From Diplolepis rosae (lineage: Eukaryota > Arthropoda > Insecta > Hymenoptera > Diplolepididae): a DNA stretch of 64,000 nucleotides. Made by a program: the position numbers and the translations under genes. Below are positions 39,106 through 51,327 of this stretch, piece after piece. A model generated the notes under the pieces. It searched no databases. It was not told where the DNA came from and worked only from the letters and a program-made list of their open reading frames with translations. The DNA is taken from assembly GCA_030998225.1 (NCBI GenBank), contig JAPYXD010000739.1, forward strand, positions 620,001 through 684,000. Direction: 5' to 3'. How positions within the stretch are numbered: position 1 is the first letter of the stretch; each line of letters begins with the position of its first letter.

Positions 39106-40200
39106 CAGTGCATTTTCAATGGCCCCGTTGTCTAGTATCATGCACCAGGTCGCTAAAATTATAATCTAGTGGAACTTTTTTGAAATTCGAACATTTAGTC
39201 TTTCAACAGAAATTCTATTGCATTTTCAATGACCCCTTTGGCTAGGATCATGCACCAGGTCGCTAAATTAATAATCTACTGGAACTTTTTTATATACACA
39301 TTTAAACGTTATAAAAGCAATTTACAGTGCATTTTCAATGGCCCCGTTGTCTAGGATCCGGCACCAGGTCGCTAAAATTATAATCTAGTGGAACTTTTTG
39401 AAATTCGAACACTTAGTCTTTCAACAGAATTTCTGTTGCATTTTCAATGACCCCCTTGTCTAGGATCATGCACCAGGTCGCTAAAATAATAATCTACTGT
39501 AACTTCTTTTATATTCACATTTAAACGCTATAAAATAATTTACAATGCATCTTCAATGGCCCCGTCGTCTAAGATCATGCAGCAGGTCGCTAACACAATA
39601 CTCCACAGGAAATTTTTTTATATTCACATTTAAACGTTATAAAAACAATTTACAATGCATTTTCAATGACCCCGTTGTCTAGGATCATGCACCAGGTTGC
39701 TAAAATAATAATCTAATGGAACTTTTTTTACATTCACATTTAAACGTTATAAAAACAATTTACAATGCATTTTCAATGGCCCCGTTGTATAAGATCAAGC
39801 ACCAGGTCGCTAAAATAATAATCTAATGGAACTTTTTTTATATTCACATTTAAACGTTATAAAAACAATTTACAATGCATTTTCAATGACCCCGTTATCT
39901 AGGATCAAGCACCAGGTTGCTAAAACAATACTCCACAGGAAATTTTATAATATTCACCCTTAAACGTTATAAAAACAATTTACAATGCATTTTCAATGAC
40001 CCCGTTGTCTAGGATCAAGCACCAGGTCGCTTAAATAATAATCTAATGGAAATTTTTTGAATTTCGAACACTCAGTCTTGCAACAGAAATTCTGTTACAT
40101 TTTCAATGACCCCCTTGTCTAGGATCATGCACCAGGACGCTAAAATAATAATCTACTGGAACTTTTTTTATATTCACATTTAAACGCTATAAAAACAATT
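38357..40200 (+). repeat. 4,286-bp-offset duplication, copy 1
   Basis: Matches to 42,643-44,490 hold at a constant offset of 4,286 bp (39 monomers): CGATCACTTATTC at 38,419 and 42,705, the CCCGTCGTC/CATGCAGCAGG monomer at 39,561 and 43,847, and GTTATCTAGG at 39,894 and 44,180. The segment spans the Region I-like block and the first Region II monomers, so the regional junction itself was duplicated. Confidence 0.85.
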
Positions 40201-42642
40201 TACAATGCATTTTCAATGACCCCGTTGTCTAGGATCAAGCACCAGGTTGCTAAAACAATACTCCACAGGAAATTTTTTTATATTCACATTTAAACGTTAT
40301 AAAAACAATTTACAATGCATTTTCAATGGCCCCGTTGTCTAGGATCATGCACCAGGTTGCTAAAACAATACTCCACAGGAAATTTTTTTATATTCACATT
40401 TAAACGTTATATAATCAATTTACAATGCATTTTCAATTGCCCAGTTGTCTAAGATCAAGCACCAGATCGCTAAAATAATAATCTACTGGAACTTTTTTTA
40501 TATTCACATTTAAACGTTATAAAAACAATTTACAATGCATTTTCAATGGCCCCGTTGTCTAAGATCAAGCACCAGGTTGCTAAAACAATACTCCACAGGA
40601 AATTTTATAATATTCACCCTTAAACGTTATAAAAACAATTTACAATGCATTTTCAATGACCCCGTTGTCTAGGATCAAGCACCAGGTTGCTAAAACAATA
40701 CTCCACAGGAAATTTTTTTATATTCACATTTAAACGTTATAAAAACAATTTACAATGCATTTTCAATGACCCCGTTGTCTAGGATCATGCACCAGGTTGC
40801 TAAAACAATACTCCACAGGAAATTTTTTTATATTCACATTTAAACGTTATATAATCAATTTACAATGCATTTTCAAATGCCCAGTTGTCTAAGATCAAGC
40901 ACCAGATCGCGAAAATAATAATCTACTGGAACTTTTTTTATATTCACATTTAAACGTTATAAAAGCAATTTACAATGCATTTTCAATGGCCCCGTTGTCT
41001 AAGATCAAGCACCAGGTCGCTAAAATAATAATCTAATAGAACTTTTTTTATATTCACATTTAAACTTTATAAAAACAATTTACAATGCATTTTCAATAGC
41101 CCCGTTGTCTAAGATCAAGCACCAGGTTGCTAAAATAATAATCTACTGGAACTTTTTTTATATTCACATTTAAACGTTATAAAAACAATTTACAATGCAT
41201 TTTCAATGGCCCCGTTGTATAAGATCAAGCACCAGGTCGCTAAAATAATAATCTAATGGAACTTTTTTTATATTCACATTTAAACGTTATAAAAACAATT
41301 TACAATGCATTTTCAATGACCCCGTTGTCTAGGATCAAGCACCAGGTCGCTTAAATAATAATCTAATGGAAATTTTTTGAATTTCGAACACTCAGTCTTG
41401 CAACAGAAATTCTGTTACATTTTCAATGACCCCCTTGTCTAGGATCATGCACCAGGACGCTAAAATAATAATCTACTGGAACTTTTTTTATATTCACATT
41501 TAAACGTTATAAAAACAATTTACAATGCATTTTCAATGACCCCGTTGTTTAGGATGAAGCACCGGTTTGCTTAAACAATACTCCACATGAAATTTTTTTA
41601 TATTCACATTTAAACGTTATAAAAGCAATTTACAATGCATTTTCAATGGCCCCGTTGTCTAAGATCATGCACCATTTTTCTAAAACAATACTCCACAGGA
41701 AATTTTTTTATATTCACATTTAAACGTTATATAATCAATTTACAATGCATTTTCAATTGCCCAGTTGTCTAAGATCAAGCACCAGATCGCTAAAATAATA
41801 ATCTACTGGAACTTTTTTTATATTCACATTTAAACGGTATAAAAACAATTTACAATGCATTTTCAATGGCCCCGTTGTCTAAGATCAAGCACCAGGATGC
41901 TAAAACAATAATCTAATGGAACTTTTTTGAATTTCGAACTCTTAGTCTTTCAACAGAAATTCTGTTGCATTTTCACAGACCCCGTTGTCTAGGATCATGC
42001 ACCTGGTTGCTAAAATAATAATCTACTGGAACTTTTTTTATATTCACATTTAAACGTTACAAAAACAATTTACAATGCATTTTCAATGGCCCCGTTGTAT
42101 AAGATCAAGCACCAGGTCGCTAAAATAATAATCTAATGGAACTTTTTTTATATTCACATTTAAACGTTATAAAAACAATTTACAATGCATTTTCAATGAC
42201 CCCGTTATCTAGGATCAAGCACCAGGTTGCTAAAACAATACTCCACAGGAAATTTTATAATATTCACCCTTAAACGTTATAAAAACAATTTACAATGCAT
42301 TTTCAATGACCCCGTTGTCTAGGATCAAGCACCAGGTCGCTTAAATAATAATCTAATGGAAATTTTTTGAATTTCGAACACTCAGTCTTGCAACAGAAAT
42401 TCTGTTACATTTTCAATGACCCCCTTGTCTAGGATCATGCACCAGGACGCTAAAATAATAATCTAATGGAACTTTTTTTATATTCACCCTTAAACGTTAT
42501 AAAAACAATTTACAATGCATTTTCAATGACCCCGTTGTCTAGGATCAAGCACCAGGTTGCTAAAACAATACTCCACAGGAAATTTTTTTATATTCACAAT
42601 TAAACGTTATAAAAACAATTTACAATGCATTTTCAATGACCC

Positions 42643-43391
42643 CGTTGTCTAGGATCATGCACCAGGACGCTAAAATAATAATCTAATGGAACTTTTTTGA
42701 AATTCGATCACTTATTCTTTCAGCAGAAATTCTATTGCATTTTCAATGACCCCTTTGTCTAGGATCATGCACCAGCTCGCTAAATTAATAATCTACTGGA
42801 ACTTTTTTTATATACACAATTAAACGTTATAAAAACAATTTACAGTGCATTTTCAATGGCCCCGTTGTCTAGGATCATGCACCAGATCGCTAAAATTATA
42901 ATCTAGTGGAACTTTTTTGAATTTCGAACACTCAGTCTTTCAACAGAAATTCTGTTGCATTTTCAATGACCCCCTTGTCTAGGATAATGCACCAGGACGC
43001 TAAAATAATAATCTACTGGAACATTTTTTATATTCACATTTAAACGCTGTAAAAACCATTTACAATGCATTTTCAATGACCCCGTTGTTTAGGATCAAGT
43101 ACCAAGTTGCTAAAACAATAGTCCACAGGAAATTTTTCTATATTCACATTTAAACGTTATAAAAACAATTTACAGTGCATTTTCAATGGCCCCGTTGTCT
43201 AGGATCATGCACCAGGACGCTAAAATAATAATCTAATGGAGCGTTTTTGAAATTCGAACACTTAGTCTTTCAACAGAAATTCTATTGCATTTTCAATGAC
43301 CCCTTTGTCTAGGATCATGCACCAGGTCGCTAAATTAATAATCTACTGGAACTTCTTTATATACACATTTAAACGTTATAAAAGCAATTTA
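42643..43391 (+). repeat. Six-copy 749-bp block, copy 5
   Basis: CGATCACTTATTC lies at 42,705, 4,286 bp (39 monomers) after copy 4. The block sits inside Region II as an island of Region I-type monomers. Here the first monomer reads ATGGAACTTTTTTG rather than ATGGAGC, and the A cassette has CGCTGTAAAAACC, a variant shared with copy 6. Confidence 0.88.
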
Positions 43392-44490
43392 CAGTGCATT
43401 TTCAATGGCCCCGTTGTCTAGTATCATGCACCAGGTCGCTAAAATTATAATCTAGTGGAACTTTTTTGAAATTCGAACACTTAGTCTTTCAACAGAAATT
43501 CTATTGCATTTTCAATGACCCCTTTGGCTAGGATCATGCACCAGGTCGCTAAATTAATAATCTACTGGAACTTTTTTATATACACATTTAAACGTTATAA
43601 AAGCAATTTACAGTGCATTTTCAATGGCCCCGTTGTCTAGGATCATGCACCAGGTCGCTAAAATTATAATCTAGTGGAACTTTTTGAAATTCAAACACTT
43701 AGTCTTTCAACAGAATTTCTGTTGCATTTTCAATGACCCCTTGTCTAGGATCATGCACCAGGTCGATAAAATAATAAACTACTGGAACTTTTTTTATATT
43801 CACATTTAAACGCTATAAAAACAATTTACAATACATTTTCAATGACCCCGTCGTCCAGGATCATGCAGCAGGTTGCTAACACAATACTCCACAGGAAATT
43901 TTTTTATATTCACATTTAAACGTTATAAAAACAATTTACAATGCATTTTCAATGACCCCGTTGTCTAGGATCATGCACCAGGTTGCTAAAATAATAATCT
44001 AATGGAATTTTTTTTACATTCACATTTAAACGTTATAAAAACAATTTACAATGCATTTTCAATGGCCCCGTTGTATAAGATCAAGCACCAGGTCGCTAAA
44101 ATAATAATCTAATGGAACTTTTTTTATATTCACATTTAAACGTTATAAAAACAATTTACAATGCATTTTCAATGACCCCGTTATCTAGGATCAAGCACCA
44201 GGTTGCTAAAACAATACTCCACAGGAAATTTTATAATATTCACCCTTAAACGTTATAAAAACAATTTACAATGCATTTTCAATGACCCCGTTGTCTAGGA
44301 TCAAGCACCAGGTCGCTTAAATAATAATCTAATGGAAATTTTTTGAATTTCGAACACTCAGTCTTGCAACAGAAATTCTGTTACATTTTCAATGACCCCC
44401 TTGTCTAGGATCATGCACCAGGACGCTAAAATAATAATCTAATGGAACTTTTTTTATATTCACCCTTAAACGTTATAAAAACAATTTACA
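42643..44490 (+). repeat. 4,286-bp-offset duplication, copy 2
   Basis: This is the partner of 38,357-40,200. The two copies keep the same order: the six-copy block, a TAGTATCATG monomer, a GGCTAGGATC monomer, CATGCAGCAGG, TTACATTCACATTTAAACG, TGTATAAGATCAAGC and GTTATCTAGG. Agreement fades after the TATTCACCC monomers near 44.49 kb. Confidence 0.83.
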
Positions 44491-44620
44491 ATGCATTTTC
44501 AATGACCCCGTTATCTAGGATCAAGCACCAGGTTGCTAAAACAATACTCCACAGGAAATTTTATAATATTCACCCTTAAACGTTATAAAAACAATTTACA
44601 ATGCATTTTCAATGACCCCG

Positions 44621-44730
44621 TTGTCTAGGATCAAGCACCAGGTCGCTTAAATAATAATCTAATGGAAATTTTTTGAATTTCGAACACTCAGTCTTGCAAC
44701 AGAAATTCTGTTACATTTTCAATGACCCCC
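44621..44730 (+). repeat. Representative B monomer, Region II AGTCTTGCAACAG subtype
   Basis: This complete monomer has GGTCGCTTAAATAATAATC in the linker, then AATGGAAATTTTTTGAATTTC, and a B cassette in which AGTCTTTCAAC has become AGTCTTGCAAC and TGTTGCATTTTC has become TGTTACATTTTC. Both changes travel together in copies near 40,065, 41,385, 42,375, 44,351, 44,901, 45,121, 50,060, 51,050, 53,035 and 53,365, which marks a locally amplified lineage. Confidence 0.9.
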
Positions 44731-45060
44731 TTGTCTAGGATCATGCACCAGGACGCTAAAATAATAATCTACTGGAACTTTTTTTATATTCACATTTAAA
44801 CGCTATAAAAACAATTTACAATGCATTTTCAATGACCCCGTTGTCTAGTATCGAGCACCAGGTCGCTTAAATAATAATCTAATGGAAATTTTTTGAATTT
44901 CGAACACTCAGTCTTGCAACAGAAATTCTGTTACATTTTCAATGACCCCCTTGTCTAGGATCATGCACCAGGACGCTAAAATAATAATCTAATGGAACGT
45001 TTTTTATATTCACCCTTAAACGTTATAAAAACAATTTACAATGCATTTTCAATGACCCCG

Positions 45061-45078
45061 TTGAAAGGATCTTGCACC
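45061..45078 (+). repeat. Rare box variant TTGAAAGGATCTTGCACC (partner 53,746)
   Basis: TTGAAAGGATCTTGC replaces TTGTCTAGGATCATGC, with one base lost and the CTAG motif destroyed. The identical change 8,685 bp downstream at 53,746 fixes the tandem duplication. Few monomers alter this part of the box, so it is a clean marker. Confidence 0.85.
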
Positions 45079-46380
45079 AGGTCGCTTAAACAATAATCTA
45101 ATGGAAATTTTTATGAATTTCGAACACTCAGTCTTGCAACAGAAATTCTGTTACATTTTCAATGACCCCCTTGTCTAGGATCATGCACCAGGACGCTAAA
45201 ATAATAATCTACTGGAACTTTTTTTATATTCACCCTTAAACGTTATAAAAACAATTAACAGTGGATGTTCAATGGCCCCGTTGTCTAGGATCAAGCACCA
45301 GGTTGCTAAAACAATACTCCACAGGAAATTTTTTTATATTCATATGTAAACGTTATAAAAACAATTTACAATGTATTTTCAATGACCCCGTCGTCCAGGA
45401 TCATGCACCAGGTCGCTAAAATGATAATCTAATGGAACTTTTTTTATATTCACATTTAAACGTTAAAAAAACAATTTACAGTGCATTTTCAATGGCCCCG
45501 TTGTCTAGGATCAAGCACCAGGTTGCTAAAACAATACTCCACAGGAAATTTTTTTATATTCACATTTAAACGTTATAAAAACAATTTACAATGCATTTTC
45601 AATGACCCCGTTGTTTAGGATCAAGCACCAGGTTGCTAAAACAATACTCCACAGGAAATTTTTTTATATTCACATTTAAACGTTATAAAAACAATTTACA
45701 ATGCATTTTCAATGGCCCCGTTGTCTAAGATCAAGCACCAGGTCGCTAAAATAATAATCTACTGGAACTTTTTTTATATTCACATTTAAACGTTATAAAA
45801 ACAATTTACAGTGGATTTTCAATGGCCCCGTTGTATAGGATCAAGCACCAGGTTGCTAAAACAATACTCCACAGGAAATTTTTTTTGATTCACATTTAAA
45901 CGTTATAAAAACAATTTACAGTGGATTTTCAATGGCCCCGTTGTCCAGGATCATGCACCAGGTCGCTAACATGATAATCTAATGAAACTTTTTTTATATT
46001 CACATTTAAACGTTATAAAAACAATTTACAGTGGATTTTCAATGGCCCCGTTATCTAGGATCATGCACCAGGATGCTAAAACAATACTCCACAGGAAATT
46101 TTTTTATATTCACATTTAAACGTTATAAAAACAATTTACAATGCATTTTCAATGACCCCGTTGTCTAGGATCAAGCACCAGGTCGCTTAAATAATAATCT
46201 AATGGAAATTTTTTTATATTCACATTTAAACGTTATATAATCAATTTACAATGCATTTTCAATTGCCCAGTTGTCTAAGATCAAGCACCAGGTCGCTAAA
46301 ATAATAATCTACTGGAACTTTTTTTATATTCACATTTAAACGTTATAAAAACAATTTACAATGCATTTTCAATGACCCCG

Positions 46381-46490
46381 TTGTCTAGGATCAAGCACCA
46401 GGTTGCTAAAACAATACTCCACAGGAAATTTTTTTATATTCACATTTAAACGTTATAAAAACAATTTACAATGCATTTTCAATGACCCCG
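46381..46490 (+). repeat. Representative A monomer, ACAGGAAAT subfamily
   Basis: This is one complete 110-bp monomer. Offsets 1-25 hold the conserved box (TTGTCTAGGATCAAGCACCA then GGTTGC), 28-45 the AT-rich linker with CCACAGG, 46-57 AAATTTTTTTAT, 58-90 cassette A (ATTCACATTTAAACGTTATA, then AAAACAATTTACA), 91-104 ATGCATTTTCAATG and 105-110 the start of the next box. It is the commonest form in Region II and is identical or nearly so to dozens of neighbours. In everything I read, the CCACAGGAAAT left half was followed by cassette A, never by cassette B. Confidence 0.95.
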
Positions 46491-49400
46491 TTGTCTAGGA
46501 TCAAGCACCAGGTTGCTAAAACAATACTCCACAGGAAATTTTTTTATATTCACATTTAAACGTTATAAAAACAATTTACAATGCATTTTCAATGGCCCCG
46601 TTGTCTAGGATCAAGCACCAGGTCGCTTAAATAATAATCTAATGGAAATTTTTTTATATTCACATTTAAACGTTATAAAAACAATTTACAATGCATTTTC
46701 AATGGCCCCGTTGTATAAGATCAAGCACCAGGTTGCTAAAACAATACTCCACATGAAATTTTTTTATATTCAAATTTAAACGTTATAAAAGCAATTTACA
46801 ATGCATTTTCAATGGCCCCGTTGTCTAAGATCAAACACCAGGTTGCTAAGATAATACTCCACAGGAAATTTTTTTATATTCACATTTAAACGTTATAAAA
46901 ACAATTTACAATGCATTTTTAATGACCCCGTTGTCTAGGATCAAGCACCACGTTGCTAAAACAATACTCCACAGGAAATTTTTTTATATTCACATTTAAA
47001 CGTTATAAAAACAATTTACAATGCATTTTCAATGACCCCGTTGTCTAGGATCATGCACCATGTCGCTAAAATAATAATCTAATGGAAATTTTTTGAATTT
47101 CGAACACTCAGTCTTTCAACAGAAATTCTGTTACATTTTCAATGAACCCCTTGTCTATGATCATGCACCAGTAAGCTAAAATAATAATCTACTGGAACTT
47201 TTTTTATATTCACATTTAAACGCTATAAAAACAATTTACAATGCATTTTCAATGACCCCGTTGTATAGGATCATGTACCAGGTTTATAAAACAATACCCC
47301 ACAGGAACTTTTTTTATATTCATATGTAAACGTTATAAAAACAATTTACAATGTATTTTCAATGACCCCGTCGTCCAGGATCATGCACCAGGTCGCTAAA
47401 ATGATAATCTAATGGAACTTTTTTTATATTCACATTTAAACGTTATAAAAACAATTTACAGTGGATTTTCAATGGCTCCGTTGTCTAGGATCATGCACCA
47501 GGATGCTAAAACAATACTCCACAGGAAATTTTTTTGATTCACATTTAAACGTTATAAAAACAATTTACAGTGGATTTTCAATGGCCCCGTTATCTAGGAT
47601 CATGCACCAGGTTGCTAAAACAATACTCCACAGGAAATTTTTTTATATTCACATTTAAACGTTATATAATCAATTTACAATGCATTTTCAATTGCCCAGT
47701 TGTCTAAGATCAAGCACCAGGTTGCTAAAACAATACTCCACAGGAAATTTTTTTATATTCACATTTAAACGCTATAAAAACAATTTACAATGCATTTTCA
47801 ATTGCCTATTTGTCTAAGATCAAGCACCAGGTCGCTAAAATAATAATCTAATGGAACTTTTTTTATATTCACATTTAAACGTTATAAAAAAAATTTCCAA
47901 TGAATTTTCAATGACCCCGTTGTCTAGGATCAAGCACCAGGTTGCTAAAACAATACTCCACAGGAAATTTTTTTATATTCACATTTAAACGTTATAAAAA
48001 CAATTTACAATGCATTTTCAATGACCCCGTTGTCTAGGATCAAGCACCAGGTTGCTAAAACAATACTCCACAGGAAATTTTTTTATATTCACATTTAAAC
48101 GTTATAAAAACAATTTACAATGCATTTTCAATGGCCCCGTTGTCTAGGATCAAGCACCAGGTCGCTTAAATAATAATCTAATGGAAATTTTTTTATATTC
48201 ACATTTAAACGTTATAAAAACAATTTACAATGCATTTTCAATGGCCCCGTTGTCTAAGATCAAGCACCAGGTCGCTAAAATAATAATCTAATGGAACTTT
48301 TTTTATATTCACATTTAAACGTTATAAAAACAATTTACAATGCATTTTCAATAGCCCCGTTGTCTAGGATCAAGCACCAGGTTGCTAAAACAATACTCCA
48401 CAGGAAATTTTTTTATATTCACATTTAAACGTTATAAAAACAATTTACAATGCATTTTCAATGACCCCGTTGTCTAGGATCAAGCACCAGGTTGCTAAAA
48501 CAATACTCCACAGGAAATTTTTTTATATTCACATTTAAACGTTATAAAAACAATTTACAATGCATTTTCAATGGCCCCGTTGTCAAGGATCATGCACCAG
48601 GTCGCTTAAATAATAATCTAATGGAAATTTTTTGAATTTCGAAAACTCAGTCTTGCAACAGAAATTCTGTTACATTTTCAATGACCCCCTTGTCTAGGAT
48701 CATGCACCAGGTTGCTAAAATAATAATCTACTGGAACTTTTTTTATATTCACATTTAAACGCTATAAAAACAATTTACAATGCATTTTCAATGACCCCGT
48801 TGTTTAGGATCAAGCACCAGGTTGCTAAAACAATACTCCACAGGAAATTTTTTTATATTCACATTTAAACGCTATAAAAACAATTTACAATGCATTTTCA
48901 ATGACCCCGTTGTCTAGGATCAAGCACCAGGTTGCTAAAACAATACTCCACAGGAAATTTTTTTATATTCACATTTAAACGTTATAAAAACAATTTACAA
49001 TGCATTTTCAATGGCCCCGTTGTCTAGGATCATGCACCAGGTTGCTAAAACAATACTCCACAGGAAATTTTTTTATATTCACATTTAAACGTTATATAAT
49101 CAATTTACAATGCATTTTCAATTGCCCAGTTGTCTAAGATCAAGCACCAGATCGCTAAAATAATAATCTACTGGAACTTTTTTTATATTCACATTTAAAC
49201 GTTATAAAAACAATTTACAATGCATTTTCAATGGCCCCGTTGTCTAAGATCAAGCACCAGGTTGCTAAAACAATACTCCACAGGAAATTTTATAATATTC
49301 ACCCTTAAACGTTATAAAAACAATTTACAATGCATTTTCAATGACCCCGTTGTCTAGGATCAAGCACCAGGTTGCTAAAACAATACTCCACAGGAAATTT

Positions 49401-51327
49401 TTTTATATTCACATTTAAACGTTATAAAAACAATTTACAATGCATTTTCAATGACCCCGTTGTCTAGGATCATGCACCAGGTTGCTAAAACAATACTCCA
49501 CAGGAAATTTTTTTATATTCACATTTAAACGTTATATAATCAATTTACAATGCATTTTCAAATGCCCAGTTGTCTAAGATCAAGCACCAGATCGCGAAAA
49601 TAATAATCTACCGGAACTTTTTTTATATTCACATTTAAACGTTATAAAAACAATTTACAATGCATTTTCAATGGCCCCGTTGTCTAAGATCAAGCACCAG
49701 GTCGCTAAAATAATAATCTAATAGAACTTTTTTTATATTCACATTTAAACTTTATAAAAACAATTTACAATGCATTTTCAATAGCCCCGTTGTCTAAGAT
49801 CAAGCACCAGGTTGCTAAAATAATAATCTACTGGAACTTTTTTTATATTCACATTTAAACGTTATAAAAACAATTTACAATGCATTTTCAATGGCCCCGT
49901 TGTATAAGATCAAGCACCAGGTCGCTAAAATAATAATCTAATGGAACTTTTTTTATATTCACATTTAAACGTTATAAAAACAATTTACAATGCATTTTCA
50001 ATGACCCCGTTGTCTAGGATCAAGCACCAGGTCGCTTAAATAATAATCTAATGGAAATTTTTTGAATTTCGAACACTCAGTCTTGCAACAGAAATTCTGT
50101 TACATTTTCAATGACCCCCTTGTCTAGGATCATGCACCAGGACGCTAAAATAATAATCTACTGGAACTTTTTTTATATTCACATTTAAACGCTATAAAAA
50201 CAATTTACAATGCATTTTCAATGACCCCGTTGTTTAGGATGAAGCACCGGTTTGCTTAAACAATACTCCACATGAAATTTTTTTATATTCACATTTAAAC
50301 GTTATAAAAGCAATTTACAATGCATTTTCAATGGCCCCGTTGTCTAAGATCATGCACCAGGTTGCTAAAACAATACTCCACAGGAAATTTTTTTATATTC
50401 ACATTTAAACGTTATATAATCAATTTACAATGCATTTTCAATTGCCCAGTTGTCTAAGATCAAGCACCAGATCGCTAAAATAATAATCTACTGGAACTTT
50501 TTTTATATTCACATTTAAACGTTATAAAAACAATTTACAATGCATTTTCAATGGCCCCGTTGTCTAAGATCAAGCACCAGGATGCTAAAACAATAATCTA
50601 ATGGAACTTTTTTGAATTTCGAACTCTTAGTCTTTCAACAGAAATTCTGTTGCATTTTCAATGACCCCCGTGTCTAGGATCATGCACCAGGTCGCTAAAA
50701 TAATAATCTACTGGAACTTTTTTTGTATTTACATTTAAACGTTACAAAAACAATTTACAATGCATTTTCAATGGCCCCGTTGTATAAGATCAAGCACCAG
50801 GTCGCTAAAATAATAATCTAATGGAACTTTTTTTATATTCACATTTAAACGTTATAAAAACAATTTACAATGCATTTTCAATGACCCCGTTATCTAGGAT
50901 CAAGCACCAGGTTGCTAAAACAATACTCCACAGGAAATTTTATAATATTCACCCTTAAACGTTATAAAAACAATTTACAATGCATTTTCAATGACCCCGT
51001 TGTCTAGGATCAAGCACCAGGTCGCTTAAATAATAATCTAATGGAAATTTTTTGAATTTCGAACACTCAGTCTTGCAACAGAAATTCTGTTACATTTTCA
51101 ATGACCCCCTTGTCTAGGATCATGCACCAGGACGCTAAAATAATAATCTAATGGAACTTTTTTTATATTCACCCTTAAACGTTATAAAAACAATTTACAA
51201 TGCATTTTCAATGACCCCGTTGTCTAGGATCAAGCACCAGGTTGCTAAAACAATACTCCACACGAAATTTTATAATATTCACGCTTAAACGTTATAAAAA
51301 CAATTTACAATGCATTTTCAATGACCC

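Larger units (their letters stand above)
1..39500 (+). repeat. Region I: mixed A/B monomer domain
   Basis: In this part the two cassette types are intermingled. B monomers (recognised by TTCGAACAC) recur every 2-5 monomers. Between 2,052 and 4,248 the CGAACAC starts lie at 2052, 2272, 2491, 2820, 3039, 3259, 3479, 3698, 4028 and 4248, so A and B alternate at about 220 bp with an occasional 330-bp step. Subfamilies with CAGTTCGCTAAAATTATAAT, AAGCAATAATCAACTGG and TATATACACAATTAAACG are common here and rare or absent in most of Region II. No gene is present. Confidence 0.9.
40030..48600 (+). repeat. 8,685-bp tandem duplication, copy 1 (79 monomers)
   Basis: Markers recur at an exact offset of 8,685 bp: CAAATGCCCAGTTG at 40,874 and 49,559, GATGAAGCACCGGTTTGC at 41,553 and 50,238, CGATCACTTATTC at 42,705 and 51,390, TAGTATCGAGCACC at 44,846 and 53,531, TTGAAAGGATCTTGC at 45,061 and 53,746. 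Near 47 kb the offset drops to about 8,571 as the second copy lacks one monomer. Confidence 0.92.

Noticed and set aside
42643..43391. Mobile element inserted in Region II
   Set aside because: The block has neither terminal repeats nor a target-site duplication, keeps the 110-bp register with its flanks, and is explained by segmental duplication from the junction at 38.4-40.2 kb.
46426..46440. Yeast-type replication origin consensus in TTTTATATTCA
   Set aside because: It matches 10 of 11 positions but is expected by chance in such AT-rich DNA, and the motif applies only to budding yeasts.
47321..47332. CATATGTAAACG sites as an inserted element
   Set aside because: They are point variants of CACATTTAAACG at the normal place in the monomer, recurring at whole-monomer spacings (45,341, 47,321, 54,024, 55,892, 59,189, 60,066, 61,821).
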